DNA of 64,000 nt from Arenibacter algicola (GTDB lineage: Bacteria; Bacteroidota; Bacteroidia; Flavobacteriales; Flavobacteriaceae): NCBI RefSeq assembly GCF_000733925.1, contig NZ_JPOO01000003.1, positions 3,127,250 to 3,191,249 of the forward strand, given 5' to 3'. A model generated the notes under the pieces. The model was given only the letters and a program-made list of their open reading frames with translations, was not told the origin of the DNA and did no database searches. Below, piece by piece: positions 18,531-28,092 of the stretch (position 1 is its first letter; each line of letters begins with the position of its first letter). The position numbers and the translations under genes are program-made.

Positions 18531-19264
18531 GCAGATGTAATTATGGCCTGGGTTATAGTTCTTTCAATGTTTTCTATGAGTTCTTCCACATCCCCGGCGT
18601 TTTCCAATGGCCTATGTACTTCAAAGCTTATGTGATTACCAATTCCATAAGGAAATTTGCCGTATTTCAACATTTTCCAGGAATTGTTGATGCTAATGGG
18701 GATAATCAGGGCGGAAGGGGCCTTTTTTAAAAGGATCTTTAATCCAGTGGTATGGAATTTTTTTGGTTGTCCCGTCTTACTTCTGGTACCCTCCGGGAAT
18801 ATAACGGCGGAACGATTGTATTTTTGGATATAAGCGCCCAGTTTTGCAATTTCTGTTAGGGACTGCCTATTATCCTTTCTATTTATGAGTACCGAACCGC
18901 CATGCCTTAGGTTATAGGACACGCTGGGTATTCCTTTGCCCAATTCCATCTTACTCACAAATTTGGGGTGATGTTTTCGCATGTGCCAAATAATAGGGGG
19001 TATATCGTGCATACTTTGATGGTTGAGCACAATAATGGCCGGTCTATCGGTTGGTATATCTTGTGGATTGTTAAAGGTATAACGGGTTCCAAGTACATGG
19101 GTACAGCGAAGCAGGCAGAGGTTCAATAGAGCCACACTTTTTCGGTGGGCATTATAGCCGAACCAATTAAAACAGACCCATTGAACGGGATGGAACAGAA
19201 GCAATGTTAACCCAAATAATATGAGGTAAAGGGCAGACAAAGGAAATGCCAATACTTTTTGCAT
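18527..19264 (-). CDS. plsC: 1-acyl-sn-glycerol-3-phosphate acyltransferase
   Basis: Begins at the ATG giving MQKVLAFPLSALYL (245 residues). A longer frame exists but would run through the rho-independent terminator of the upstream gene, so it is rejected. An N-terminal membrane helix is followed by the acyltransferase motif NHQSMHD (H-x4-D, residues about 82-87), a middle GGSVLINRK block and FPEGTRSK (about 156-163) that binds the phosphate of lysophosphatidic acid. It makes phosphatidic acid for membrane phospholipids at the inner membrane. It is coupled to the HD hydrolase gene. Confidence 0.9.
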   Translation of the reverse strand: MQKVLAFPLSALYLILFGLTLLLFHPVQWVCFNWFGYNAHRKSVALLNLCLLRCTHVLGTRYTFNNPQDIPTDRPAIIVLNHQSMHDIPPIIWHMRKHHPKFVSKMELGKGIPSVSYNLRHGGSVLINRKDNRQSLTEIAKLGAYIQKYNRSAVIFPEGTRSKTGQPKKFHTTGLKILLKKAPSALIIPISINNSWKMLKYGKFPYGIGNHISFEVHRPLENAGDVEELIENIERTITQAIITSA

Positions 19265-19278
19265 GCTACAAAAATAAA

Positions 19279-19302
19279 AAACCGCTCTTTTACAAAGCGG
19301 TT
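19279..19302 (-). terminator. Rho-independent terminator of the bacilliredoxin gene
   Basis: On the minus strand, arms AACCGCT and AGCGGTT enclose a nine-base loop and are followed by a T-rich tract running towards 19268. It lies between the bacilliredoxin stop and the acyltransferase ATG, separating the two genes. Confidence 0.75.
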
Positions 19303-19345
19303 TCATTCAATAATATTTAATGAATATTAATGGGGTATTCCCACA

Positions 19346-19756
19346 TTAACAAAATTCGTTGTAAGCTTCCATTAAATTCTCTGCAATCACTTCTGCAGGC
19401 CTACCTTCAATATGATGACGTTCTATCATGTGTACCAATTCTCCGTCTTTGAACAATGCCATACTTGGCGAAGATGGTGGAAAAGGGATCATGGCATTCC
19501 TGGCGGCATTCACAGCTTCAGTGTCTACACCGGCAAAAACGGTTACCAAATGGTTTGGTTTTTTTGGATTCTGAAGGCTCATTTTGGCAGCAGGTCTTGC
19601 ATTGGCGGCTGCACAGCCACAAACCGAATTGACCACTACCAAGGTAGTTCCTTCCTTCCCAAGGGCACTTTTAACCGCATCGGCTGTATATAGTTCTTCA
19701 AAACCGGCTATTGCCAAGTCTTGTCTCATAGGTTTTACTAATTCTGCAGGATACAT
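19346..19756 (-). CDS. BrxA/BrxB-family bacilliredoxin
   Basis: Starts at the ATG giving MYPAELVKPMRQ (136 residues, the family length); the 16 codons upstream are not conserved in type. The thioredoxin-like fold carries the CGC motif at residues 46-48 (VNSVCGCAAANARP), typical of the DUF1094/YphP bacilliredoxins. These remove bacillithiol or other low-molecular-weight thiols from oxidised protein cysteines; flavobacteria also encode this family. Cytoplasmic. Monocistronic by its own terminator. Confidence 0.93.
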   Translation of the reverse strand: MYPAELVKPMRQDLAIAGFEELYTADAVKSALGKEGTTLVVVNSVCGCAAANARPAAKMSLQNPKKPNHLVTVFAGVDTEAVNAARNAMIPFPPSSPSMALFKDGELVHMIERHHIEGRPAEVIAENLMEAYNEFC

Positions 19757-19867
19757 AATATATATTTTTATTCGATTATTGATAAAGTTTTCAAAGATAA
19801 CCATTTTAAGGCATCCTAACTAAATACCTTAACTTTTCATTAAACCTTCTATTGTACCTTAAAATTA

Positions 19868-19875
19868 TATCTTTG
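19868..19875 (+). promoter_or_regulatory. -7 element of the TerB/J-domain gene
   Basis: TATCTTTG is a perfect TAnnTTTG match 18 bases before the ATG at 19894. It lies inside the longer version of the ORF and so argues for the shorter start. Confidence 0.6.
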
Positions 19876-19893
19876 CCAAAATTTGAAATAAAG

Positions 19894-20631
19894 ATGATTA
19901 AATGGTTTGCCGCAATATTGGGGTATTATGTCTTTAGGTTTCCTGGGGCTATACTGGGATTTATTATAGGTAGCTTTTTCGATAATTTGAAAAGCTCTGG
20001 CAGTGGGGGAGGGCGTTCTGTTTTTAGGGATATTACCCAACAGCATGTATCTCCGGCCGATTTTGAGATCAATTTGCTTTCCCTTTGTTCCATTGTCATA
20101 AAGGCGGACGGTTCCGTTAGTCAGACAGAGATGGATTATGTAAGACGATATTTTGTAAGCACCTATGGGAAGGATAAGGCCAATGCCATTTTTAGGACCT
20201 TTAATGAGGTGGTTAAAAAAAGGGAAGTCTCGGCCGAACGTATATGCAACTATCTAAATCAGCGTACCAGATATGAAGTTAGGCTTCAATTATTGCATTT
20301 TTTGTTTGGTATAGCCCAAGCGGATGGTACCCTGCGCCCTGCGGAAATCGGTAAGATTTCGGAAATAGCAGGTTATTTTAGGGTAAGCAATATAGATTTT
20401 GAAAGTATTAAGGCCATGTTTATCAAATCGGCCGATAATGCCTACAAAATATTGGAAATTGAAAAAACGGTGACGGACGATGAAGTTAAAAAGGCTTATA
20501 GGACCATGGCCAAAAAATATCATCCTGACAGGGTAAATACTGAAAACGAAGCTATTAAGAAAGGGGCCGAGGAAAAGTTTAAGGAAGTTCAGAAAGCCTA
20601 TGAGATTATTCAACAAGAAAGAGGTCTTTAG
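19894..20631 (+). CDS. TerB-like and J-domain membrane co-chaperone (DjlA-like)
   Basis: A 245-residue protein starting MIKWFAAILG. A membrane helix (about 4-28) with glycine-rich small residues is followed by a TerB-like helical domain (about 55-175, with KADGSVSQTEMDYV and AQADGTLRPAEI repeats). A C-terminal J domain (about 182-245) has the HPD motif at residues 210-212. This is the DjlA order: membrane anchor, TerB, J domain. J domains stimulate DnaK ATPase, so it probably recruits DnaK to the membrane. The -7 element just upstream decides the start. Confidence 0.9.
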   Translation: MIKWFAAILGYYVFRFPGAILGFIIGSFFDNLKSSGSGGGRSVFRDITQQHVSPADFEINLLSLCSIVIKADGSVSQTEMDYVRRYFVSTYGKDKANAIFRTFNEVVKKREVSAERICNYLNQRTRYEVRLQLLHFLFGIAQADGTLRPAEIGKISEIAGYFRVSNIDFESIKAMFIKSADNAYKILEIEKTVTDDEVKKAYRTMAKKYHPDRVNTENEAIKKGAEEKFKEVQKAYEIIQQERGL

Positions 20632-20668
20632 AACATTAATTAAATAAATCTAAATTTTATTCTGGACA

Positions 20669-21253
20669 ATGGGAAATTTTTGGTTTTATATTCAGATGGG
20701 ATTGGAGCATGTTTTGGATTTGGATGCCTATGACCATATTTTGTTCTTGGCAGCCCTGGCGGTTCCGTTTACCTTTGCAAACTGGAAAAAAATATTGGTG
20801 CTCGCCACTATTTTTACAATTGCACATTGCGCCTCCCTTGCCCTTTCGGTGTATGGGGTATTGACAGTTGATGTTGGGTTGATAGAGTTTCTAATTCCTA
20901 TTACTATTTTTTTTACTGTTATTCACAATCTATTCCATGCCAATAAAGTCGCAGAGCATAGGGATATGGTACTTTATAGTGTAGCAACCGGATTCTTTGG
21001 CCTCGTTCATGGTTTTGGGTTCTCCAATTACTTTAAGATGCTGATGGCCGGGGAAGAGGAAAAAATCTCTCCCTTACTGGGTTTTGCGGTGGGTATAGAA
21101 TTTTCCCAAATATTAATTCTACTGGCGGTACTCTGCATGAATTATATTGTAAGATCTTTATTTACGGTTAAACAACCTCTTTTTACCCAAGTTACATCGA
21201 TTATTATCCTATTGATTACAATACCTATGTTGTTTGCTACGTTTCCTTGGTAG
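20669..21253 (+). CDS. HupE/UreJ-family membrane protein
   Basis: A 194-residue protein with six to seven transmembrane helices. Conserved His residues in GLEHVLD, DAYDHILFL, IAHCASLAL and GLVHGFGFSNYF match the HupE/UreJ_2 family. HupE-type proteins are nickel or cobalt permeases in hydrogenase and urease clusters, but no nickel enzyme is encoded here, so the transported metal is unknown. It is 37 bases after the J-domain gene on the same strand and may share its transcript. Confidence 0.85.
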   Translation: MGNFWFYIQMGLEHVLDLDAYDHILFLAALAVPFTFANWKKILVLATIFTIAHCASLALSVYGVLTVDVGLIEFLIPITIFFTVIHNLFHANKVAEHRDMVLYSVATGFFGLVHGFGFSNYFKMLMAGEEEKISPLLGFAVGIEFSQILILLAVLCMNYIVRSLFTVKQPLFTQVTSIIILLITIPMLFATFPW

Positions 21254-21463
21254 AGTTTGGCTAAATCTTAACCTTTCTGGATTGTATGGGTTGTAGCTAG
21301 AAGCTATCTTAGTATGGAAAAGTTATATTATTCCCAATTCGCTAATATTTTCAATAAAAAGTTCCCTTACCTTTGTAAAAGCAAACCATTGGGGTAACGG
21401 CTAAGGGGTCTGGAGACATTTATAAGGGAAATGGGCTCGTGAATAAATGGGAAAAATCAACGG

Positions 21464-21898
21464 ATGAAGGAACGTAAACAGGAAAAGTACGACAAGGCTT
21501 ACTTACGTATGGCCAGTGAATGGGGCAAACTCTCCTTTTGCAAACGCAAGCAGGTAGGGGCAATAATAGTGAAGGATAGGATGATAATTTCAGATGGTTA
21601 CAATGGGACTCCGACCGGATTTGAAAATATTTGCGAGGACGAAGAAGGATATACCAAATGGTATGTTCTACATGCCGAGGCTAATGCCATATCCAAAGTA
21701 GCCTCTTCCACCCAGTCCTGTGAAGGTGCCACATTGTACATAACATTGTCACCTTGTAAGGAATGCAGTAAGTTAATACATCAGTCTGGCATAAAACGTG
21801 TAGTATATCAGACAGCTTATAAAGATAACTCTGGATTGCAATTTCTTGAAAAAGCCGGAGTGCAGCTCGTTCACCTGCCCATTATTGTGAACGTGTAA
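21464..21898 (+). CDS. Deoxycytidylate (dCMP) deaminase family protein
   Basis: A 144-residue zinc deaminase. The catalytic motif is HAEANAI (His70, Glu72) with Cys98 and Cys101 in SPCKECSK. The insertion with GYNGTPTGFENICEDEEG is the deoxycytidylate deaminase-type substrate loop. It would convert dCMP to dUMP and so feed dTMP synthesis. The ATG is preceded by about 210 bases with no gene. The S41 protease gene follows by 15 bases, so the two are likely co-transcribed, without an evident functional link. Confidence 0.9.
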   Translation: MKERKQEKYDKAYLRMASEWGKLSFCKRKQVGAIIVKDRMIISDGYNGTPTGFENICEDEEGYTKWYVLHAEANAISKVASSTQSCEGATLYITLSPCKECSKLIHQSGIKRVVYQTAYKDNSGLQFLEKAGVQLVHLPIIVNV

Positions 21899-21913
21899 AT
21901 GCCATTTTGAATC

Positions 21914-23539
21914 ATGAAGAGAAAAAATTCCTACATATGGCCCACAATAATTGCCCTGGCTCTGGCCGCGGGTATATTCGTGGGTGGAAAATTGAATTTT
22001 AATGATTCTCCCGAGAAGCTTTTCACCACCAATTCAAAAAAGGATAAACTCAACAGATTAATAGATTATATAGATTACGAGTATGTAGACGAAATTAATA
22101 CGGACAGTATTGTAGATGTCACCGTAAACAATATTCTGGAGAAATTGGATCCACATTCGGTTTACATCCCCAAACAGGAGATGGATAAGGTCTCCGAGAA
22201 TATGAAAGGCGATTTTGTAGGGATAGGCGTTAATTTCTATATGTACAAGGATACTATTTCCGTGATTAGGACTATTGAGGACGGACCAAGCTTTCTCAAA
22301 GGTCTTCAAGCGGGAGACAGGATATTAATGGCAGATAATGATACTCTGTTCGGGGAAAACATCCCCAATAACCTGGTTGTTGAAAAATTAAAGGGCAAAA
22401 AGGGATCTCCGGTAAGATTGCAGGTTTATAGGAAGGACGATAATAGGACCTTTAGTGTAAATATAAAACGGGATGTGGTTCCCATAAAAAGTGTGGAGGC
22501 CTACTTTATGCTGACCAACGATATGGGCTATATCAAGGTCAATCGTTTTGCCGAATCAACCTATAAGGAGTTTAAGAAGGCCTTGAGAAAATTAGAGGCC
22601 CAAGGAGCAAAGAAATTAACCTTGGATCTAAGGGATAACCCCGGGGGATATTTGGGGATTGCAGAACAAATGGCGGATGAATTTCTGGCCGATGGGAAAT
22701 TGATTTTGTTCACCAAAAACAAAAAGGGCAAGATAGATAAAGTGTTTGCTACTAAAAAAGGGGATTTTGAGGATAAACCCGTGTACGTGTTAATTAATGA
22801 GCGTTCCGCTTCTGCCAGCGAAATCATAGCCGGATCCTTACAGGATAATGATATAGGCACTATTGTTGGGCGCAGGTCTTTTGGCAAGGGTCTGGTGCAG
22901 CGCGAAATGGATTTGGGGGACGGCTCTGCCGTTCGCTTAACCGTATCCCGATATTATACCCCTACCGGGCGTTCCATTCAGAAATCCTACGAAAAGGGAA
23001 ACAAGGATTATTATCAGAAATTTACAGATCGCTACCATAGCGGGGAACTAATTTCGGTAGACAGTATTAAAGTAGCCGATTCACTAAAGTTTAAAACTCC
23101 AAAAGGCAAGGTGGTCTATGGCGGAGGAGGTATTATCCCGGATGTTTTTGTGCCCATTGGGTCCAACGAATCGGAATATTTTGAAAGCATGGAAAGTTTG
23201 GGCTTTTTGTCCTATTTTGTGTTTGAGCATTTGGATGGGAACAGGGCACAGTATAAAGGGTATTCCAAAGAAGAATTTATAAATAACTTTAGAGTGGATG
23301 ATATCCTTTTTGAGGTATTTATAGATTATTGTCTGGAAAGAAATATCAAGTTGGACTTTTATGCTTTTGAAGAAAGGATAAAGCTATATATTAAGGCAAC
23401 CCTGGCAGAACAGTTGTTCGACCCCAATGTCTATGCCAAAATAAAAAGTGGCGGGGATGATATGTTAATGAAGGTGCTGGAATTGGATAAACCAACTATA
23501 AGGCAAAAAGAAGCTGATAGGATCGAAGCTACCAACTAA
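21914..23539 (+). CDS. S41-family C-terminal processing peptidase
   Basis: A 541-residue protease anchored by an N-terminal helix (about 8-25) with the catalytic part in the periplasm. A PDZ domain (about 90-185) carries the GLQAGDRILMADN ligand-loop segment. The S41 core follows with the LRDNPGGYLGIAEQMAD block and the catalytic Ser of SASASEI (about residue 300), with the general-base Lys about 25 residues later (RSFGKGL, about 325). This is the Ser/Lys dyad of Prc/CtpA proteases, which trim or degrade proteins from their C-termini. The C-terminal 200 residues are a family-specific extension. Its stop overlaps by four bases the stop of a convergent small membrane gene. Confidence 0.92.
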   Translation: MKRKNSYIWPTIIALALAAGIFVGGKLNFNDSPEKLFTTNSKKDKLNRLIDYIDYEYVDEINTDSIVDVTVNNILEKLDPHSVYIPKQEMDKVSENMKGDFVGIGVNFYMYKDTISVIRTIEDGPSFLKGLQAGDRILMADNDTLFGENIPNNLVVEKLKGKKGSPVRLQVYRKDDNRTFSVNIKRDVVPIKSVEAYFMLTNDMGYIKVNRFAESTYKEFKKALRKLEAQGAKKLTLDLRDNPGGYLGIAEQMADEFLADGKLILFTKNKKGKIDKVFATKKGDFEDKPVYVLINERSASASEIIAGSLQDNDIGTIVGRRSFGKGLVQREMDLGDGSAVRLTVSRYYTPTGRSIQKSYEKGNKDYYQKFTDRYHSGELISVDSIKVADSLKFKTPKGKVVYGGGGIIPDVFVPIGSNESEYFESMESLGFLSYFVFEHLDGNRAQYKGYSKEEFINNFRVDDILFEVFIDYCLERNIKLDFYAFEERIKLYIKATLAEQLFDPNVYAKIKSGGDDMLMKVLELDKPTIRQKEADRIEATN

Positions 23540-23739
23540 TCCTGCTCAATTTTTTTCTGGATTTTTTTGGAAGTACTATAAATCAACAAAAGTACTATGG
23601 CACATAAGGCGGCCAAGATTCCAATTAAGGCTATTATGCTATTTCCTTGAAAAGGTTCCTTAAAATCTACCAAGGTCACGTTATAGGCAATTAAGCCCAA
23701 TCCCAGTACAATAAGAATTACTATTAAAATTTTGTTCAT
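23536..23739 (-). CDS. Small two-helix membrane protein
   Basis: A 67-residue protein with two hydrophobic segments (about 4-22 and 35-55) separated by a short polar loop (VTLVDFKEPFQGNS), and a basic, Lys-rich C-terminus. No family name is certain. The pattern is typical of flavobacterial small inner-membrane proteins next to MarC. It is 20 bases downstream of the marC-like gene on the same strand, so probably co-transcribed. Function unknown. Confidence 0.7.
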   Translation of the reverse strand: MNKILIVILIVLGLGLIAYNVTLVDFKEPFQGNSIIALIGILAALCAIVLLLIYSTSKKIQKKIEQD

Positions 23740-23759
23740 CTGATCGATTGCTTAAAAGA

Positions 23760-24338
23760 TTAAAATAACTGGTTGATATTCGAGGTAAATAGCTTCACAG
23801 CGATGGCCAAAAGTATAACACCAAATATTTTTCGGATTACATTAAGTCCGTTTTTACCCAAAATATGCTCTATTCTTCTAGAGGACTTCAGGACAAAGTA
23901 AACAAAAATAACATTTATAACTATGGCAACAATGATATTCTCTACGTAGTATTCTGCCCTTAATGAAAGTAAAGTGGTTACTGTACCGGCACCGGCAATC
24001 AAGGGAAAGGCAATTGGTACTATAGAGGCGCTTTCGGGTTGATCGTCCCTGTATAGGGTGATTCCCAAAATCATCTCTATGGCCAAAAAGAAGATCACAA
24101 AAGACCCGGCAACGGCAAAAGAGTTGACATCGATCCCTATTAGATTTAAAATTTCTTCCCCTACAAATAAAAAGGCCACCATAATACAGGCCGAAACAAC
24201 AGAGGCTTTACCCGATTGGATATGTCCCACTTTGTTCCTTAGGGAAATTATGATAGGGACGCTCCCTATTATATCTATAACCGCAAAAAGTACCATACTG
24301 GCAGTAACTATTTCCCGAAAATTAAAATTGAATTCCAT
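23760..24338 (-). CDS. MarC-family integral membrane protein
   Basis: A 192-residue protein with six transmembrane helices. Signature segments include FAVIDIIGSVPIII near the start and a PIAFPLIAGAGTVTTLL segment in the middle, both diagnostic of MarC/YhgN. The family was once linked to multiple antibiotic resistance, but that link was not supported later, and its transport activity is not known. It is upstream of the small membrane protein gene. Confidence 0.92.
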   Translation of the reverse strand: MEFNFNFREIVTASMVLFAVIDIIGSVPIIISLRNKVGHIQSGKASVVSACIMVAFLFVGEEILNLIGIDVNSFAVAGSFVIFFLAIEMILGITLYRDDQPESASIVPIAFPLIAGAGTVTTLLSLRAEYYVENIIVAIVINVIFVYFVLKSSRRIEHILGKNGLNVIRKIFGVILLAIAVKLFTSNINQLF

Positions 24339-24463
24339 AATTAAAAAAATATAATCCTAGTTTCTAACGTACATGTTGGCCTTTCCTAGCTAAGACGCGG
24401 CAAATTTACGTTTAATTAGGGGTATTTGGATTTATTTAAAGGAAAATATATGCCTTAAAGAAT

Positions 24464-24471
24464 TATATTTG
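24464..24471 (+). promoter_or_regulatory. -7 element of the DUF3109 gene
   Basis: TATATTTG matches TAnnTTTG and lies 17 bases before the ATG at 24489. Confidence 0.55.
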
Positions 24472-24488
24472 TCGCCTAATAAAATGGT

Positions 24489-25061
24489 ATGTTCCAACTG
24501 GGAAAAACAATAGTATCGGAGGAAATTATTGAGAACGATTTCGTCTGTAATTTAAGTGCCTGTAAGGGGGCCTGTTGCGTTGATGGCGAAGCCGGAGCAC
24601 CCCTTGAAGATAAGGAAACAGAGATTTTGGTAGATATCTATAGCAAGGTAAAACCCTTTTTACGTCCCGAAGGTATTGCTGAAATAGAAAAGCAGGGGGC
24701 CTTTATTCGTGGGGAGGATGGTGAATGGGAAACGCCTTTGGTGAATGGCAGTGAATGTGCTTATGTAATCTTTGATGACAAGGGTATCACCAAATGCGGC
24801 CTCGAAGAGGCATATAATCAAGGAGCTACCAAATGGAAAAAGCCTGTATCCTGTCATTTGTACCCCATACGTGTACGCGAGTATTCGGAACTTACGGCAG
24901 TGAACTATCATAAATGGGAAATCTGTGATCCTGCATGTTCCTTGGGCAAGGAGCTTAAGGTTCCAATTTACAAATTTGTAAAGGAGGCCTTGATTCGCAA
25001 GTTTGGAAAAAAATGGTATGCCGAATTGGAGCAAATTGCCCTAGAGCATACTAATGGGTAG
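24489..25061 (+). CDS. DUF3109 (YkgJ-like) Cys-rich protein
   Basis: A 190-residue cytoplasmic protein. The N-terminal Cys cluster CNLSACKGACC plus later Cys in KCGLEEAY, SCHLYPIRV and ICDPACSLG match DUF3109, a family thought to bind a metal or Fe-S cluster through these cysteines, related to the YkgJ zinc/iron-chelating family. Found almost universally in Bacteroidota but uncharacterised. It converges on the TPR kinase gene and overlaps its 3' end by 11 bases. A -7 element supports the start. Confidence 0.88.
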   Translation: MFQLGKTIVSEEIIENDFVCNLSACKGACCVDGEAGAPLEDKETEILVDIYSKVKPFLRPEGIAEIEKQGAFIRGEDGEWETPLVNGSECAYVIFDDKGITKCGLEEAYNQGATKWKKPVSCHLYPIRVREYSELTAVNYHKWEICDPACSLGKELKVPIYKFVKEALIRKFGKKWYAELEQIALEHTNG

Positions 25062-27030
25062 GGATGTGTAGGACCACTTTGGTACCCAGGGCCACTTTAT
25101 TGGAATCATACAGGTCAATTATTTCTACCTGAAAGGAGTTCTCAAAGTCTTTGGAAAAATTGGCCAACCTTTCCTTGGTAATATCGATGCCAATGGACTT
25201 TCGCTTCAAAATCTTACTTTCCTTTATTCTTTCGGAGGCCTCCCGGCCAACACCGTTATCGGTGATGCTTATTTGAATAAATTTCTCATTTTCCCTGCTT
25301 ACGTGTAGATGGATCTTTTTCTCACCTTCTTTTGAGGAGAGTCCGTGCCAGAGGGCATTTTCCAGGAAAGGTTGGAGAATTAACGAAGGTATCTTAACGG
25401 TGTGCTCATCAATAGGTTCGTCTACCCGCACAGTGAAATTTATCTCGTGCGAAAATCTAATATTTTCAATGTTCATATAGAGGTCTATAGTCTCCAGTTC
25501 ATCGGCCAGGGATATTTCTTTTAATGAGGAAGCTTCAAGAATTTTGCGGACCAACTTGGAGAATTTATTAAGGTAGTGCACCGCATTCTTCTTTTCATTG
25601 TTAATGATATATAGTTTAATTGAATTTAGGGAATTGAACAAAAAATGGGGGTTCATTTGGCTGCGCAACATGCTTTGCTCCAGTGTAAGGATCTGTTTTT
25701 CATTTTTTAGCTCTTTCTGTCGGTATAGTATATAAAGAATAAAAGTTAGAAGGGCCATCCCCAGGGCCCCAATGATCAGAGTGTTTGTTTTCTTGCGAAG
25801 CCGTAGGTTCATGAATTCGTTTTCCCTGGCCAAGGCTTCAATTTGGTTGGTTTTTTTCTCGGTTTCATATTTTATGATCAAATCGTTGATATAACGGCGA
25901 TTGACCTCACTATTGATTTCTTCGTTGAATTTTTCGGCCATTTGGTAGTACTCCAAGGCATTCTTGTAATCGCCCTTGTAAGTGTATAATTTGGATAAGT
26001 AATTATAAGCATGGGCTATATAACTCGGTAAATGATGTTTTTTGGACATTTCCAACCCGGTCACAAGGTATTTTTCCGATTCTGCATATTGTTTTAACTC
26101 CATCAGGGCCCAGCCCATATTGATGTTTATGACAGCTACGATAGACATGTCCCCCAAAGATTCTGCAGCCAACAGGTTGGGTTCAAGAATTTCCAATGCC
26201 TGTGTTAATTTGTTTTGCTTTATATAGATCTGGGCAATACTATTTTTGCATATAACCCTTCCCTTATCGCTATCAATTTCGTTATTGTAATCCAAAGAGG
26301 TCCTGTAGTAGTGTAGGGCCTCTTCCAATTCACCCTTGTACTCCAAGCATTCCCCAATATTTTGATAGTTAATGGCGAGGCCTAACTTATTGCCAAGCTC
26401 CTTGGCAGAAGCCATTGCCCTTTTAAATTGAGCAATGGCTATATCGTATTGTTTCAGGATTAAATAAAGGTTACCTATGCTGTTAAGGGATACATTAATA
26501 CTTTTTTTAAGATCATTGGAAGGATTGTTCACGCTTTCGGCCAATTCCAAAGCTTCCTGATGGTAATCCAGTGCAATTTTAATGGCGTCACTTCTTCTAT
26601 AGACTACGCCCAACATATTTAAACTATAGACCCGGAACTCTAAGTTGTTATCTTGTAGGGCGGCTTCTAAGGCCTTTTCATGGAGGGCAACCGCCTTTGG
26701 GTAATTGGAAATGTCCCTATATTTTCTTCCAAGTTGGTTTAAGGCGTAGGACTGCCCTATAGGATATTTCTTTATTAGCGCTTCACTATTGAAATAACGC
26801 ATGTAAATTGTATCAGTTCTTTTGGGGTTCAGCACAGAATCCAGTCCTTCATAGGTTGTTGGCCTTGCTTTTATTAGGCTGTCCGTTATTCTTTTAAATT
26901 CTTCTGAAACTACCTGCGAATTGGCCTTGGAAAGAGAAAGAGTGGCAAAAACTAAAAAAAAAAAGAAGCTAACTTTATTTAAGAATGGAAGTCGACAAAT
27001 GATAGAAAAAAATAAAGAGGGAAATTTCAT
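25051..27030 (-). CDS. TPR sensor histidine kinase of the LytS/YehU type
   Basis: A 659-residue membrane kinase. An N-terminal export signal (about 18-37) is followed by at least seven TPR units (about 90-375) in the periplasm, a coiled-coil segment, a TM helix (about 417-436) and a cytoplasmic His_kinase domain with the phospho-acceptor region QMNPHFLFNSLNS (His462). The ATPase domain has NALWHGLS (N box) and DNGVGREAS. This is the layout of Bacteroidota kinases that signal to LytTR regulators. The response regulator gene ends nine bases upstream, and both are transcribed together. The stimulus is unknown; TPRs suggest a protein or peptide partner. Confidence 0.92.
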   Translation of the reverse strand: MKFPSLFFSIICRLPFLNKVSFFFFLVFATLSLSKANSQVVSEEFKRITDSLIKARPTTYEGLDSVLNPKRTDTIYMRYFNSEALIKKYPIGQSYALNQLGRKYRDISNYPKAVALHEKALEAALQDNNLEFRVYSLNMLGVVYRRSDAIKIALDYHQEALELAESVNNPSNDLKKSINVSLNSIGNLYLILKQYDIAIAQFKRAMASAKELGNKLGLAINYQNIGECLEYKGELEEALHYYRTSLDYNNEIDSDKGRVICKNSIAQIYIKQNKLTQALEILEPNLLAAESLGDMSIVAVININMGWALMELKQYAESEKYLVTGLEMSKKHHLPSYIAHAYNYLSKLYTYKGDYKNALEYYQMAEKFNEEINSEVNRRYINDLIIKYETEKKTNQIEALARENEFMNLRLRKKTNTLIIGALGMALLTFILYILYRQKELKNEKQILTLEQSMLRSQMNPHFLFNSLNSIKLYIINNEKKNAVHYLNKFSKLVRKILEASSLKEISLADELETIDLYMNIENIRFSHEINFTVRVDEPIDEHTVKIPSLILQPFLENALWHGLSSKEGEKKIHLHVSRENEKFIQISITDNGVGREASERIKESKILKRKSIGIDITKERLANFSKDFENSFQVEIIDLYDSNKVALGTKVVLHIPTH

Positions 27031-27039
27031 AATGATAGA

Positions 27040-27774
27040 TTATATTAAATCTAGAAAGTCGGACTTTTTCTGTCTTGAAACAGGTATTTTATGGTTGGAC
27101 TGTAATATTACGTAACCATCTGTTTTAAGAAACTCCTTTATTTTATTAAGGTTGATAATAAAGGAATTGTGAATTCTAAAAAAAGTATCCTTAGGTAGTA
27201 TCTGATTTACCTCCTTTAATTTTTTGGTAAGCAAAATTTTTTGTCCATCGCTTAAAAATAAGGTACTGTAATTCCCATCGGATTCAGCAAATAGAATTTC
27301 ATCACTTTGTAAAAATAATAATTTCCCGTCTGTATTTATAGTAATCTTTTTTTGAAGCGAATCGGAATTGAATTTCAACAATATTTTCTCCAGCTTTTCT
27401 GCAGTATAATTTTTGCTGTTGAACTTTTTTATTTTAGCGATGGTAGCATTTAAATCATCTGTGTCTATTGGTTTTAGAAGATAATCTATTGCTTCGTTCT
27501 TAAGGGCTTTTATCGCATATTGGTTATAGGCAGTGGTGATGACCACAGGAAATTCCTTGTTATGTAATTTCTGAATAAATTGAAATCCGTCCATTGTGGG
27601 CATTTCTATATCCAGGAATAAACAGTCTGGAGGGTTTTGCTCCAAATATTTTAACGCCTCAAAAGGATCCGTAAAGGAAGCTACCACTTTAATTTCATCA
27701 CTAAAGTTGGTCAGCTCCCAAGAAAGACTCTGTAGGGCTTTAATTTCGTCGTCTACTAAAACTGCTTCTAACAT
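27040..27774 (-). CDS. LytTR-type response regulator
   Basis: Starts at the ATG giving MLEAVLVDDE (244 residues); the longer frame adds 21 residues not typical of the family. The receiver domain has the acidic pocket (VDDE), phospho-acceptor Asp55 in CLFLDIEMP and the conserved Lys in YLLKPID. A LytTR DNA-binding domain follows (about 140-244), with FRIHNSFIINLNKI and a C-terminal IPVSRQKK segment. It is the first gene of a two-gene operon with the TPR kinase, which is its cognate sensor by position. A TATCTTTC sequence resembling a -7 element lies upstream. Confidence 0.92.
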   Translation of the reverse strand: MLEAVLVDDEIKALQSLSWELTNFSDEIKVVASFTDPFEALKYLEQNPPDCLFLDIEMPTMDGFQFIQKLHNKEFPVVITTAYNQYAIKALKNEAIDYLLKPIDTDDLNATIAKIKKFNSKNYTAEKLEKILLKFNSDSLQKKITINTDGKLLFLQSDEILFAESDGNYSTLFLSDGQKILLTKKLKEVNQILPKDTFFRIHNSFIINLNKIKEFLKTDGYVILQSNHKIPVSRQKKSDFLDLI

Positions 27775-28092
27775 AGTATAGGAAAGATACTCAAAATTAG
27801 AAATATTGTTCGTTAAGCTTTTAATATTTTGTGTCAATGGATTTGAATTGAGTATAGTTGGTGGTTATTGGATTAAGATTGGACCTTTAGGGAAAGATAG
27901 ACTTGGGATAATGGTTTTCATCTGGGAATGGAATTAGAAGTATCTTGAATTTGCCCAATGTCATTTATACAGGAATTTTTACCATTTACACAATTAAGGG
28001 GTATATGCTCTTACATTTCATATACATTTGGTTCACCAATTGTTTTCTTCAAAGGGAAACATATTGGGTTTGATAGAACCAAAACCCAGGTG
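27775..28092. other. Intergenic region between LytTR operon and hybrid regulator (left part)
   Basis: No supportable gene. It lies between divergent regulator genes and holds the LytTR operon promoter. The whole gap to 28725 is about 950 bases, unusually long for this window. Confidence 0.4.

Noticed and set aside
19265..19306. Longer start of the acyltransferase
   Set aside because: It would have to be translated through the rho-independent terminator of the preceding gene.
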